Shown here piece after piece: positions 1 through 14,100 of a DNA stretch of 64,000 bases (position 1 is the first letter of the stretch; each line of letters begins with the position of its first letter). The stretch comes from Lumnitzera littorea (taxonomy: Eukaryota > Streptophyta > Magnoliopsida > Myrtales > Combretaceae): assembly GCA_024138015.1 (NCBI GenBank), contig JAMXBB010000010.1, positions 48,632,513 through 48,696,512 of the forward strand. Direction: 5' to 3'. Under the pieces are notes generated by a model. The model did not search any database. It had not been told where the DNA came from and was given only the letters and a program-made list of their open reading frames with translations. Position numbers and translations under genes: made by a program.

Positions 1-1540
1 AAATTACTTGATTTAAAAGAAATAGCTATGAATATCTTCCATTGTGCCATCAATGAACATGGCTTTAATAGAGTTTGTACATGTCAGAGTGCTAAGAAAA
101 TTTAGGAAGAGTTAAAAAGTACATATGAAGGAACTAGCCATGTTAAGGACACAAAGATAAGCTTACTTTATAGCCAATTTGAAAATTTTAATATAGATCC
201 TAACGAAACAATTAATGAAATGTATAATAGATTCATTAACATAATCAATCCTTTAAATGTTCTTAGTAAAACATTTACTAATCTTGAAATCAATTCCAAA
301 ATCCTTAGGTATTTATCGAAGGATTAAGAAGCCAAGGGAACCATAATTGAGGAAGTTCATGATCTTAACATAATATTAAAGGAGCAACTTCTCGAAACTC
401 TTAAGACTCATGAGATGATTAAGAGGCAAGAAGAAGAGGCTAAAAAGAAAAAAACAATTTCTTTTAAGGCGATTGAGGAGAGCTCAAGTAGTGATAAAAG
501 TGAGGACGATGATGATGTGGCCATGATCACAAGAAGTTTCAAAAAGTTCATGAAGTTCAATAGGAAATTAGTGAAAAATAATGATGAAAACATATCTTGG
601 TCAAGAAAGGAGAAGAGGGAAATAATCAAGTGCTATAATTGCAAAAAAACCAGGTCACATTCAACAATTTTGCTCAAATATTAAGAAAGCCAAGAAAGAA
701 GTAAAGAAAAAAGCTATGATGGCAACTTAGAGTAATAGTGATTCAAGTGACTTGGAGGGAGACATGTGCTTTATGGCAATGGACAATGAGGTATGCTCTA
801 CTTCAAATGACTCTTCATTTGATGAACTCAAAAATATGTATGATGAGTTGCTTAAGAACTTCATTAAGGTTTAAAAGAAAAATAAAATGATGAAACAAAT
901 GGTGATTGAAATAGGAAGTGAATTTAATGTGTTTAGAATTGAATATAATAAAGTAAATGATGTTAAAGAAAGTTTAGAGGAGGATAATGAGTACTTAAGA
1001 TTGGAAGTTGATAAATTAAATGGAAATAATGAAGAATTGAATCTTAAGAATGAGGATTTAACTAAGGAAAATAATTAATTAAAAAAGAACTGTAATTCTC
1101 TTAAAGCAAAAGTTGAAAGCATGAAAATTGAAGATGCTATAGTAGATAGCTTAGGAGAGCTTTAAATTGAAAATACTATCTTGAAGTCTAACCTAGATAA
1201 TTCAAAACAAACTATAGCCAAGTTCATGAATGAAGAAAAGAATTTAGATAAGCTCCTTGGCTCTTAAAGGCAAGGATTGAACAAAACCGAAATTGGCTAT
1301 AGTAGGAAATATATTTACAAATCTTATAAAAGTTACTTTATAAAAGAAACAACTAAGACTTGTAACTATTGTGGTAGATATTATATAGTCATATTGCGTG
1401 CAATACGTCATAATACCAATTTAAATCATAAAGGTAAGATGATTTTGGGTTATAAAAGGACAAAGATATATCATTACTACTAACCACAAAAGACCCAAAC
1501 TCACATGGGTACTAAAGAAGCAATTATATGTTTTTGTAGA
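1..1540 (+). pseudogene. Ty1/copia-type gag remnant (5' truncated by window edge)
   Basis: Conceptual translation gives a Copia-type gag (UBN2/gag-polypeptide family). A helical capsid-like part (about 1-400) is followed by a Lys/Glu/Ser-rich linker and a zinc knuckle beginning CYNCKK near 630. A +1 shift is needed inside the knuckle to continue into an acidic, coiled-coil-like tail (about 690-1260). A second Cys-rich patch (CNYCGRY) lies near 1360. In-frame stops interrupt it at about 102, 325, 728, 872, 1076 and 1163; several sit where the family has Gln or Trp (for example NNQLK read as NN-stop-LK). No protease, integrase or RT follows before the polypurine tract at 3594, so this copy is gag-only or has lost pol. 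The protein would be a nucleocapsid/capsid precursor; it is certainly dead here. Lineage within Copia was not assigned. Confidence 0.8.
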
Positions 1541-3593
1541 AACTTCAAGTGGAAGCAACTAAAAAAACTTAAATGGAGAATGCTTAAAGAAAATTTAGAA
1601 TGCTTACAATATAGTATTTTGATTTAAGAAAGTCATTCAAGTAGTCTCTATAGAATAACTAATATATTTTGTATATACTTGAAATTCTCTATACTCATTA
1701 AGCTTTCATGTGCACATTTTTGCTATATCTTAATTTTCATGTCAAATTTGTGCTCATGTTTGTTTAAATGTGCTAATATCTCATACTTAAATGGTTGATT
1801 TGATATATTTATGAAACCATATAAATTTAACCTCTCCTTAACCACATTTGAGCTTTCATGAGAATTTGGGAACTTACATAGCGTTTTTGCAATTAATTAC
1901 TTTCCAAACCATGCTTATACTCTCGCCATGTTATAATACACATTTAAATCTTACTTAGAATGGATAATTGCAAATATCATACATTTTATGCACATTTGAA
2001 GGTACTCATATACGTTTAAGATCATATACACACAATTTTGTCATGCCTCGATTTTTGCACTCAAAACTGGTTCCCATATGTTTAATTTTGTTCATAGATT
2101 GTACTTGAATGATTGATTTACTCTGGTTTTGTTTTTGTGTGATTTTGACTCCCTTAGACCCAAATTAGATTCTTATTGATGGTTAGAAAGTCACATAATC
2201 ATTTTGCTTATTTGCATGCTATATGTCTTAATCATGCTATATTTGTGCCTATAAACACTATTGAAACTTACATAAAATACTAGCTTGTCATAAACATAAC
2301 TTGGTCTGCATATTTGTCATTATGTTCAATTTGTGCTCAAAGTAGTTGATTTTAATGATCTCAATTAATGATTTTTGGATAAAATATCTTTCCCTTTAAA
2401 TCAAATGGCTTATAACATAATATTAGGTCTTAGGAACATGCTCATTAGGCTTCTTGCATAAATTTCATCGTTTGATGTGTTTTGTACACAATTGATTTCA
2501 TACTTATTGAAGTTCTTTTACACAAATCCTTCTCATTTGATGAATTCCAAGTTGAATGAAGGCTCCTACATGCTTATTTTAACTTATAAGTCGTGTTTAA
2601 ATGATTATATTTACTCCATTGTGAATTGATGTGTTTTTTACTCCCTTAAACCTCCCAAAAAACTAAGCTAAAGTTAGATATTTAGAACATCTGATTTTAA
2701 TCTAGCCTAGAATGCAAAGTTATAATTATCAAGCATGCTTCATCTAAGCTTATATAATCTATTGAGATAAGATTTGTTCGAATGTTGTGAAGAGTCCATG
2801 AGCTAAATGGAAATTTCAAGTGACCAATACAATTTGTACGCAACCATGTGGACAATTCAATCATGTCGTCCGAACGGTTGCTACGAAATTGGCATACTAT
2901 TACGTTTTCTATTTGTATATGGACTTGAACTCCAACCATCCTTTGTTTTATTATGTTGCTTGTATATGTTGTCTATTGGTCCTTAAGATCGTCTTTAGTT
3001 ATCTCTCTTTAATTGTGTACTAACTTTGGATTTTAGCTACCGGCCTTTTGTTAGAATACTTATATGTATTTATGATATCTGTTATGAACTTTGGTTGCTT
3101 AGATTATGGAATATCTTGTTATAATGAGAAATTGGCTGCTATCTTAAGAATGATTGTGCATTATATTGCTTGGTTATATTCGTTATTGAATTATGTTCTT
3201 TGATGGTGGCATACCATAAGACTTAAGCCGAGTTTATGTCGGATTTTTTACTTGCACTTTTCTTCCTACTTTTCTTCCTCTTTATCGCCTAGAATCTCAT
3301 ATTTTTAATGAGGCCAAAGGGAGAGAAGAATTCAAGTCACTTAACTATTTTTTTTTTTTCTAAGTTTAGTGAAGATGAGATCATAAAATTGAAGAAATTG
3401 GTTGGTTAATAAGTGTGAAATTGAAACATAAAGTTAAATTGCCTATCCTCTAAAATGAAGATTAAACACTTTCAACTTACTCTTATATTGACTCTCTCAT
3501 AAACATTCTCAAAGGAAACCTTTTAAAACTAATGTCTTATCGAGGGGAGTATCATATTTAGGAGGAGTTTGTTTTACAAAGTTTTGTCTTCGT
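1541..3593. other. Non-coding interior of the gag-only Copia-type element
   Basis: AT-rich sequence without any recognisable pol domain on either strand; short ORFs here (for example 2820-3023) resemble nothing and have no codon structure. By position it is the stretch between gag and the 3' LTR. Confidence 0.5.
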
Positions 3594-3609
3594 AAAAAAA
3601 GGGGGAAAT
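3594..3609 (+). other. Polypurine tract
   Basis: A run of A followed by GGGGGAAA lies immediately 5' of an LTR start TGTTGAAC. This is the expected plus-strand primer position of an LTR retrotransposon read on the plus strand. Confidence 0.65.
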
Positions 3610-4742
3610 TGTTGAACTAATAGGTTCTTATGTATGATTTTGATGAGAACAAAACTATGCAAGTTATGTTAAATTAAGCATTGATTATGAACCTTTTTGC
3701 AAAGCTTAAAAAAAATGTTTAATTTGATAAAGGGCTTGAATTATCTTTATAACACTATGTTTTGCATGATATCTTTGTAATATAACTCGATTAGATTGAG
3801 TTTGAAATTCTTGAAAGAAGTAAAAGGAAACAAAACTATTTGTTGTGTCTTAGTATGTGTTATTCAATTGTTCTAGTATGAACCATCTAGTTGATTGCTA
3901 TAGATCAGTAGCAGGGGATAGACTATGCGGTTGGTTATTCCTAGACCATCCAATTGATTGCTGTAGGTCAATGAGCTATGTTGGACCATTCGAATGGTGA
4001 CTTGAAGACTATTTGAATGATGAACTTATTTGAATAGACTTACAAGTTGGTCTCACTTGAACTGTCCAATTGGTCCACATAGAAAAGAGCCATTATAGAG
4101 CATTAAATGAAGAGAGAAGTGGACCAACAGTTGAATTTTCTTAAGAGGCTATAAATACAAATTGTTGGGTAGTTAAAGGACAAGAAATAGAGTTACAAAT
4201 TTGCAATTATTCCTTTTGTTCACTTGCCCTTTATCTTGTATACTTAATTTGCTAAATTATTTGTAAAACCCTAGTTAGTGTAAAATGATTTATACTTGAA
4301 AGAATTTTGAGAGAGTACACTATACTTTAGATTGAGTTTGTTTTGAGAGTTATTGTGATTGAGAATCTTATAAAATCAATATTGGGTGAATTGTGAGTGT
4401 GAAACTTAGATAATCAAATTTATGTTTGTGTAACTCTTGGAACTTGGATTGAAAAATTAATAAAGTGATGTAAAGTCCTCGGTTGGAGGCATTATATGTC
4501 TATAGAAAGTAAGTAGCGATTTAAACTCCATGTTAAATCTGGGCTTGATTTTCTTCATCCCTATTTCTTTTATTTTCTGTACTTATTATTATTTTATCAC
4601 TTTCTTAATTATACTCATTGTTACTTTATTGTTTTAATATTGTATTCATTTAGTTGCTTAAATCAAGAAATTGGTATTAAATTAAAATTTGGGCATTGAA
4701 ATCAATTTACCCCTCCTCTTGAGTTCGTAGTGTAGTTTTTCA
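3610..4742 (+). repeat. 3' LTR of the Copia-type element
   Basis: Begins TGTTGAAC directly after the polypurine tract and ends in CA near 4742, about 1.13 kb. A TATA-like CTATAAATA at 4149-4157 would place the LTR promoter about 540 bp in. The interior has repeated short motifs of the type 'ccaattgattgctgtaggtca' (3890-3975). The partner LTR is outside the window, so the outer boundary rests on the TG...CA rule and the position of the tract. Confidence 0.6.
4149..4157 (+). promoter_or_regulatory. TATA box of the Copia-type LTR
   Basis: CTATAAATA in the middle of the LTR, followed by sequence that would be R/U5. Position and sequence fit a retrotransposon U3 promoter; no activity can be inferred. 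Confidence 0.45.
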
Positions 4743-5439
4743 AAATCCATTGCACAATGCCTATGAAACTTTTGTAACTTAGCTAAAATTTAGCCCCAAC
4801 AAAAAATAACAAACACATACAAAATGAAAGAGAGATTAAATAACCAAATATATAAGTATCCAAATTTCAACTAGCTAAATATGGTATAGGTGCATTTACA
4901 TACAATATTTGTCCAAATTTTATAGACAAGTACATATCAACATTTCCATCTAAGGGTCTCTTAGCCAGCGATACTTTTAGGCATGTATCTCTTCCTACTC
5001 ATCCATCTAAAAACTAGGTTGATGTTGCACCAACCAATTACGATATAGCTATGTAATCTAAGAGCCATCCCAACTCAATGAGCTCACTGACTAGGGCATC
5101 TGCATAGGTATTGAAGAGGGGTCAATTTGTATGAGCCCCTCGCCCATAACTCAAGCCTAATTTGCAAGTCGACTCTTAAAGGGTGCTAAGGGTATTTAAG
5201 AAGGACTACTAGAACTTCCCCTTATGATAGGTATCTGATAAAGGCTGTAAAGGAGATCAGTAAGGAAAGGGGTGTTAGGACAAGCAATGCTACAATTAGT
5301 AGCGCTCAAGTGACTGATCATCTTTAATTTATAACTGTAGCCATCCATGTCGTGCTCTACCCTATCTATGGCTCCAACCAAGACCATATCCCTACTAACG
5401 TCTACCTTAGGGCACATCCTCTAGTAGGGAGTCATCTCC

Positions 5440-6060
5440 CTTAGCAACAAAGCCTGGCATCAGTCTATCATCTGGCCCCTGCAAAGTGACACCCCGAAAC
5501 TATTGAGTGATCATGTTAACGTTCAGCTACTCTATAAGGATATCTTCGTATGTCATCTATAGCAATTGGTTAATGAAATTTGTATGCAAAAATAGAAGAT
5601 TAAATGATTAATTCATCATGTAAGATATAATGAAATAAGCACAGGGCAAGTGACAACATACTAAGTATCTCACCATGGCTACAATCTAGCTAATGTATCG
5701 CCTTGTCCTCAGCTAGTACCAAGTAGCATAATTTAGATTTGCTCCCACGTATGCTCCTTTTGGGTGCAGTATCTATACAATCCTATTCCAACGATCTGCC
5801 TACTTGTCTAGCCAACATACATGCTTGATAGCCCAGTTCATTTCAGTTCGGCTACAAAGATCAATATTATGGGGTTGAATGGGGGTATCAATATACTTTG
5901 GTATTCCCTAAACATTGCTAAACTATTGGAGTACACAGTGTGAAAAGTATAGCTCTACGATGTGTAAACAAATCAATGGGACACCTACCGTCCATATCTC
6001 TTGTCCGGTGAAGCAATAGGTAAGTAGTCTAATGATGTCATCATACGCATAAGGCACCTA
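5440..6060 (-). pseudogene. PMD (plant mobile domain) remnant of an older MULE
   Basis: Reverse-strand translation recovers the middle of a plant mobile domain: a VPLICLHIVELYF block (about 5960), a 'CVLQ-stop-FSNV-stop-GIPKYIDTP' block, then a NWAIKH and a HPKGAYVGANLNYATWY segment (about 5740). These match the same parts of the better preserved PMD copy at 28870-30923 in this window (VLLICFHIVEFYFPDHVIR, then NxSVAYQGYISTW). At least five stops and shifts. The sequence continues on the minus strand to about 4880 as an unstructured tail, like the tail of that copy. PMD proteins include Arabidopsis MAIN/MAIL1 and many transposon-borne copies; this one is a fossil. Confidence 0.65.
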
Positions 6061-6119
6061 AACGACTTAGAGAAAATGTATGTAATGTGACGTTGTAACA
6101 TATAAATTCAAATGTAATT

Positions 6120-6620
6120 TAAGGTAGGTCAGTAGCAATATATACTTGAGCTAAAATCTACCGATCGAATGTGTTGTAATACTAGCAGACCACATGTGTT
6201 ATTTTCAATATACATCTCTTCGTCAGCTTCATTTGTAGGACCACTATTAAGTTTGGAGAGGCTTTGATTCCCACCTACTTTTTGAGTTATTATGATAGGT
6301 TGGGATAACTGCACTTAAGTTTTAACTTGGCATTTAATATTATTCTCTTGTAGTACATTATACTCAACGACAACAATAGGGAAATTAACTTCATGGATTT
6401 CAATGTACTACTTAGCGAACCTATTAACCCCATCATGTCCCTGGCATAATGCCAACATCTATTAAACATCATAGTCATCATTCATTGGTACAACATAAAA
6501 ATAATCTCTACTAGCTCCAACAATAAGACACCGGTAGATCAACTCAATTCAATGTGTCATTAAATCAACTCGAATACTATTGCAAATGATGCCGACCAAT
6601 TGTTGATAACTTACCTCATA
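6120..6620 (-). pseudogene. MULE N-terminal domain remnant
   Basis: Minus-strand reading gives RDYFYVVPMNDDYDV (about 6510-6465), the beta-rich 'inner-D' signature of the N-terminal domain of MuDR-type transposases, followed by an acidic linker (NEADEEMYIENN). It corresponds to MAIIDDDDVENFIEMADAF in the intact-looking N-terminus at 19327-19872. Here it sits directly upstream of the PMD remnant with no transposase core between them, so the transposase has been deleted. Stops throughout. No TIRs could be defined for this copy. Confidence 0.55.
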
Positions 6621-7142
6621 CGGAACTCCAACTACTATTGTTGGCTACCTATCATAACAAACCCCATTGTCCCCTTTCACAATATGGCCATTTGTATAGT
6701 AAATCACTCGTACTTCACTTATGTTCTAACCTATCTACATTCAACAATTATTTATAAACAGGTCCACATTAGCCTCATACTATAGCTAAAGATGGCTTTT
6801 GAACAACCATGTAGTTAGTATTCGATTGCTCATTCATAACAACCTTAGTGTAGCTTATGTTCATTTAATGTAATATCTATAATTTATTACAAGAACTAAT
6901 TATACATATAGCACATATTTTTTAAAAAAGTGATCTAACTAGCATGAACTAATTATAAATATAACATGGTTTTTTATAAGTTATCCCACTAACTTAGGTA
7001 CTTCATTCCATATATATTATATTCTCATTACACATGTATATTACATTATACGTTTAGACAAATACAATACACAAATACATTCTAATTACACCTACATATT
7101 ACATTTTAAATTCAAACAAATATAATACATATATACATTTTA

Positions 7143-7147
<5 letters not shown>

Positions 7148-7176
<29 letters not shown>
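7148..7176. repeat. (AC)n microsatellite
   Basis: Perfect dinucleotide run of about 14 units in AT-rich sequence. Confidence 0.95.
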
Positions 7177-7177
<1 letters not shown>

Positions 7178-7179
7178 CT

Positions 7180-8124
7180 ATACATTCTATTTATACATGT
7201 GCTACACTACATATATATATGTCATATAACACTATATACTTACAACACCTAATATTTAACCATCACTAACACACAATATATTATAAGAAAAGATAATTTG
7301 GAGAGGAAAGTACCTTTAAGTGCACAAATGATTTCAGAGAGAGAAAGTGAATGAAACCTACATTTTTCTTCAAAAGACCTGTGAAATCCAACTATTAGAG
7401 TGTTAAGGAGTGATGGACTTGCAATTTTTCAACTTAGATTGTTGCGAATTTGCTACCAAATGAGAGGATTTGCAAGAGCTATGTGTTAGGGTTTGTATAT
7501 AGAAAGAGAAAGATAAGTGTACAAACAAAGAAAAAGAAGCTAGTTGTATATTTTAATCTTAAAGTAAAATTTGCTTTTGAAAAGCCAATTCTATTATAGC
7601 CATTCTAAATTTACCTTTTGAAATTCAGCTTTTCAAAAGTAGAAATTTGGAACTATATTTATAAGATTATTTTTATGAAAGCTATATTTTAAAATCTTTT
7701 TTAATTTTTTACAATATTTAATTCCTTTTCTCATGTATGGATTTAATTTTAATTAAAGTACATTAAATAAAATAATAGACTTTCTTAAGCATTATTAATA
7801 TATATTATATAGAGTATAAGTAAATGTAAAATACACCAAAAGGAATTGATATTATGATGAAAAATTAATTAGTTGTTTTTGGCCACAAAAAATGAACTAA
7901 TTATTTATAATATACAATCCGATGTCATTGACATTGCAAAACCAACCACAAGATTCCATTTTGCACAAAGACGGGAGAGAGCGGGCCTGCAAGATCGATC
8001 CACACATGCATATGCATCTCACATAGATACGCTACCATAGTCCCTGCGTGGTACGACTCCGAGCTTTTGATTGAAATATAAGACCTACATTTCAAAATTA
8101 GGGTTTGATATAGATTGACCGAAT
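7180..8124. promoter_or_regulatory. Upstream region of the NFU gene
   Basis: No coding sequence seen. Very AT-rich to about 7920, then mixed composition up to the start codon at 8125, which probably includes the promoter and 5' UTR. No single TATA box or transcription start stands out. Confidence 0.35.
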
Positions 8125-11100
8125 ATGCTGCAAACTGTGGTGGCGAAGGCAAACCCACCCTATTGCAGAGCACACCAAATCTTAGACCCTTCTTCCTCCT
8201 CCTCGACCAAGGTCTGCTTTCCTTTATCCCTCCTCTTTTCATTTTTATTTTAGGTGGGAAATTAATTTTGTGTATGTATGTTTCGCAGTATTCCAGCTTT
8301 TTGGGAACTCACTTCTCGTTCTTCAAGAGGAATAATCCGCTGCGGTCGCTCGTCAGGATTCGAGCGCCCGTGGAATCACATGGACTGGGTTGGTCTAGTT
8401 TTCTATTCGTTTGAGCATATATTTGTATTTTTCCAAGTTTTGTGAATGATTGTTTGTGGCCTCTCGGGCCACCGATTTTGCAAAAGTGGCAGTTGTTTGT
8501 CGTTTTTTATTTTTGTTTTTTGTTTTTTTTTTTTTTTTCAGAGGCATACTTGCTTCCGATACTTTAGGTGCTTCTGCGTTTCCTGTGTAATTCGGCAATA
8601 CTATATGTGGTTAGCAATGTTTTGTGTTGTCTCACGCTTCAAGGAAATTGGTCGAATTTCGTTAATATATTGAGAATGAAGAATTCTTGGAGAAGGGTAG
8701 CTAGGAAGATATTTACGGGGTAATATGGCAGTTGGATTCGATAGAACCTGGGGGGTGGCTAGAGTATTTGGCCAAGTTTTATTTTTTTGGATATGGCCAA
8801 CTTTGGTTGTTAAGTACTTGGTAATTATTGGCATTTAAAGGATACTGAATCTGGGCTTATGTTGAGTCTTCTTAATTTGTTCAGTCGGTCTTGGTTTTGA
8901 GCAAAGTTGAAGAAGGTAGTTTTACAATAGTAAGTTATCTTATAATTATATGAGAATCGGAGAACTGTTAAGCTTCCAATAAGCATGATGGAGGAGATCC
9001 ACTGACTTAATATGGTAGGGAAGTTGTGCATAGTAATGCCTAAAGTAAGCAGGTAAGTAGGTTTAAGTTTACAAAATAAGATCGGCGGTTAAAGAACATA
9101 AGATACTGGAATACCATTAATTAATAAAGTAGTGGTGGGGCATAGTATGGAGTTACGTAGATCAAGGCCAATATACAGTCATCATCCCCTTAATTATCTT
9201 CAATTGCACCTTTAACTTTCACCAAGTTGAATGAGGCTTAGGTACAGTTTTTGTGGAGCCTTCCACCGTGGACTAAGAAAATGCTATCATAAAAATGTTC
9301 TAGAAAGTTTGCTGGCTTTTTCCCGATACACTATGGAAATCAGTTTGTGTTATGCTTCAAAATTTGGTCACGTTCCTGTGATTCCTTCCCTTCTTACGTG
9401 GCTTCTAAATATGGTGGACATGTGATTTACATTGATCTGTATAGGTAATTACCTTTGGTCAAAACTTTGGCATCTTATATAACTTGGAATATAAATAATA
9501 GAGGCACCATCATTGAACTTTTATGTATGCTGTGAACTGCATCATTCTTATTATCTATAGATATAATATAGCTTCTCTGTGGAATTGGAGATGAAAATGA
9601 CTTTTCCTCTGATTTCAATTGTGCTAGAAATGTGAGTTATGAAAACTGTGTAGATGGAATGCTTGTACTAGTGTCCTCATCAAGTAAATCCTGATGCTGC
9701 TGATGGAGTGTAAAAACCCTGGCTGGGGCTCTCTGTGTCGGGCCATTAACTGGTGCCATCGTACCTGGGCTGTGGTTGGAGGCCTAGTAACCTGTTAGCT
9801 TGCCTTAGCCTGACCCCCTCTTGATCTCTCAGTGTAATCTGCTGCTACATGTCTCCTCTGGGTGCATATGTGACTGAAAGAGAGTGGCATAAACTTGTTG
9901 GTACAATTGAAATAGCTGGTTTTTTTCATAAGAGAAGTAAGCACCAATTGGCCACCTCATGTGATCGATAGCATTTGGGGCATTTAATAATTGGGGAAAC
10001 TGAGGGTAAAGTCTTAACCTGAATTGGAGGGAGTACCCTAACCATCGACCTAGTCATCATCTAAGGCTTCTTTTCATTACCCTGCACTAAAACTCCCAAG
10101 GCAGCTCGCTTCTCTAACATGGCACTTGATCGACCAACCAAAGTTCACTTTTTCTTTGAAACTTCTCTCCATATGTTTTGCCATCTTAACATTCTTCCAT
10201 AAGTCTCCAAGTGAAAAGTATCCACATCGCATTGCAACTTTGGCTCTAAGCTGTTCAGAAAATGACGGTTCATGTTCCATCATCGACCCTTATAGCAGGT
10301 GGTAAAAACTTAAACAGTCAACTCAATTCAGCCACAAACTCTTTTATAGACCTGTTGTCCTGTTGGCAATTGAAATAAGCATCCTATATCCTCTCTCTCA
10401 CGCTAACAGGAGAGAACATGGCATAAAATAGATTCTTGAACTCTTGCCATCCAATCGGCCCCTCAATCCTCTTGAGCTCATTGGCCCACTAGGTAGCAGC
10501 ATCTCCCTTCAACTTATAAGTAGAATAGTCTACGTTTTTTTTTTTAATTTTTAAATTTAATCAAGAACATAAAAAGTAGTAAAAGCATTCTCTAGATCTT
10601 CCATTGACTTATTGGGTAGCCAAATAGTTTTCCCCTTTTAGGTTAAAATCACTAGTTGTGCAAACTTGTCTAACTGATGACCGTCTCTCTCTGACCAATT
10701 TGCTGGGCCAACACTTATCAAATAGTTTATAGTTTCAAGCAACATGGTGGTCATTTCAAAAGCCTGACCTTAACTCGCTTGGTCTCCTTAGGCTCTTGAA
10801 CCAATTTGCACTCTAATATCTTTAAGGGATAGGGGTCGAGGGGGAAAAGCATCTTGCAAGGTATCTTGTCCCTTGGTTAAAGAAGAACCTGGTCTAGCTA
10901 AGCGTTTAGGTGGCATACTACAAGTAAGGAAGGAGAAAACAATAGATGAGTAAAGGAATGATTAGAAATAAATATCCAATGATGTAGGTAGCTACAAGAT
11001 TCATTTCCAAGGATCTCTATGATCAATTGCTTAGGAACTTCTTAGATCAGGCCGCTTAAGTCTCTTTAGTCCCCAACTTAGTTCATTTTTTGCCTCTCCA

Positions 11101-14100
11101 TCTTAAGTCCTTCCATAATTCCTAAACGTCAACTCCAATACCACCTAAGTTGTATTATCCTTGGAACCTATTGGGCCCTTGCTAGCTAAAAACATGCTAA
11201 GGCACTAACTAACCCACAAGCGTTATAACCCGTAATGCAATCTTTACTCTATTCACATCTTCAAAATAAAAGAGTGGGACAACTCATTTACTCCATCACA
11301 TAAACTTAAAAAGAAGTAATATCTCATCATAGGGGAGAATAACCTACTCTCAATTATAAGAACAAAGTATAATGATCTCATAGCAGTGTAATGTACCCTA
11401 GACGATTCTAAATACCGAAAGAAACACACAAGGAGTCTACAAACTCTAAAGGCATCATAAAGCAAAACCAACATATTTGGGAGTCTAATTGTCTTACTCA
11501 AATATCAGTAGACCTCAACAAGAGATGAAATCTCTAAAAGGTGAAACAAAACATCTCAAACTCTAAGAAAACAACCATTTACTAGCAAAACCTAGTCATA
11601 AACTAACTATACTCTAATTATCATAGAAGTATAAATACTTCACATCGTCATCCTCTTGATTCATTAATGAGTGGCTTCTTATAGATAACATAATCATTAG
11701 TACTTGTGTTAAAAAGGATGATGAATCCTAGTACTTGATGCACAAGCATAAGCAAATGCAAAACAGTTCAATTCACACATACACAATGCAGCTAACCACA
11801 ATCAATAGTTTAATTATCTTGAAGTTACTTTAGAAAACAACAAAAGAATACTTATGACTTCGTTACATCGTAATCTTATACATATAAATATATATATGCA
11901 TATAAATATATAAGTTTTCTTTTAAGTTTTATATACATAGAGTCTAGAGTCTTTAGATCCTAGTATTCTAAGTATGTTGTCCCATATACAAATCTACTAG
12001 AAAATCCATACATATGATCAACAGTCCTTCTGTAGGGAGTTGTTATTGCGAGCCTCTAAGACGAGCGAGTTAAGCATAATCAACAAACGATTTAATTTAG
12101 TAGAATATCGTTTAGGCCGGTTATCTTGCTACAATCCTAACAAACAATGAAACACCAAGTATTTGAGTAGCGGAATAAGGTCGAGACTGAATCCGGATAG
12201 AGATAAAGGAGGTAATCTGAGCAAAATTTCTTGGTTAAAGAGTATAAACCTCCCCTTAAACCACTTAATTAAACAAACCAATAAGACTTTTAGAAAATCC
12301 AAAACTATAACTCCATCAAAACATAGTTACCAAACTCAATCCCTCACACTCAAAACTTCAATAATCCTTTATAAAATTCAAAACTAAAAGAGTGAAAACT
12401 TGTAAAATTTACTTGTAATTAGCTCAAACACTTGGAGGATTCTAGAAACAGAGCTAGACACCACCAATAACTGTAATGAATACTTAATTTTAGATTCTAT
12501 CGTCATTAAAACCAAGTAGAATCCTTCTTAAATTAGATAATTAGCGTTGAAATTTACTTAGTTATGATAACCCTCTAGGAACTTTCCTTAAATGCTTGAA
12601 GGAATTACTCCTGATGAATAATAGACAATTCCAGCTGCAAAACTCTTGAGAGTGGGCTGAGATTAACTGGATGGGAAGGTTTTAGGATAATGGATGGTTT
12701 AAAAGGAATTTACTTAAATTGAATCTTCAATTTTACCTTATACCTTAATCTTCACTAGGCTTTCCTCTTAGAGTGTAACTTGGAGGCTGCTCAAGTAGTT
12801 TTCTGCAGTGTAGTCTATTTTTGGTAAAGGATTAGGGCTTAAGAGAGAGTGGCTGCGTAAGGAAGTTGGGGTTTTAGTAACCTAATGAAAAGACAAAAAT
12901 GTTCTTACTTTTGAAAATATTTTTTTTGTAATATTACATTTTTCTTCTCTTAACCCCTTCTGTCCTGTTATCTTCTTCTGCTTTCTTTGGGTGGTACTTT
13001 GTTCAGATGGATCCTTGTGATCATTATCTTTTGGATAACTAATCATATTGTAATTATGTACTATTTGCTGTACCTGAATGCTAGATAGAATTAAATTATC
13101 TTAAAGTGGAAACTGCAGAAATGGAGTAAGTGTTATCTCAATAGACAGGTAGAGAGTGGAGAGGATAGTCTAGTAATCTCATTATAATGAGATACAATCT
13201 GGAGAAGAAACTATCATTAACATAGGACTAGATTTTTAAGAATATCTATTTTACCCTAACCATAGACACTGGTAATGCAAAGTGGAATAGCTCTTCATTG
13301 ATGGCAATTTTAATTGTTGTGGTATGTAAAAGTTTTTATTAGAAGAGTAGCAAAAAACTACTTTTGAAAAAAATTATCTTGCACCTTTTTTTCTCAAAGG
13401 CTAAGAATTCTGTGTTTGAGATCTTATACTGGCTTTGCTAGATGAGTTTTTGGGTCTATGTGGATGGGAATGCTTGTCTTGATTGCCTAATGAATTGGAG
13501 ACCTAATCCTTTAAGATTTTGTCTACTAATTGTGTGTTTTCACTAATACACAGTTTGATTTTGGGGTTTCTAGTGGGTGCGCTGCAATTTGTATGATTTG
13601 AAACCTCTTATGCTTGATAATGAGATTATCTTACCCTCCTTAGAAAGATCCATTTTTGCCTTGTACTCCATTCCCTAGAATGATTAAACAGGTCGTTTTT
13701 CTTCCTTCTTTGCTTATGCTGTTGCCAAATGTGGTCCAGGATCTTCCAACCTCTCTAATGTACACAATCCTAAATCTTAGTGAATTAGCAAGTTTATTTC
13801 TTTTTTCAACCACATTGGAGTTGTATTAATCAAAAATTAAAATAAAAATAATAAAATTGCAGCCTATGCAAAAAAATAAAAAATCTCCTCTTTCAAATTG
13901 AATTGGTAAAACTAGAAGACTAATTGGATACAAAATATAGTAAAATAGTAGCAGATTCTATGGCTTAATACTTGTGTTTTCTGATTTGTCAAATTGTTGC
14001 AGTTACTACTCCGATGCATTATGTGGTTAATAGATTCTCATTTTTTGTGCTGGTTGGTTTATCTTATGTTATTAGTGAGTTATTTTCAGTGCTTCCTGGA

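Noticed and set aside
1541..3593. ORFs at 2697-3023 as small genes
   Set aside because: Overlap on opposite strands, no codon bias or similarity, within a retroelement interior.
8115..8414. Open frame of 99 codons across NFU exon 1, intron 1 and exon 2
   Set aside because: It reads through a 77-bp GT-AG intron; splicing gives the correct NFU frame, so the unspliced reading is not a separate gene.
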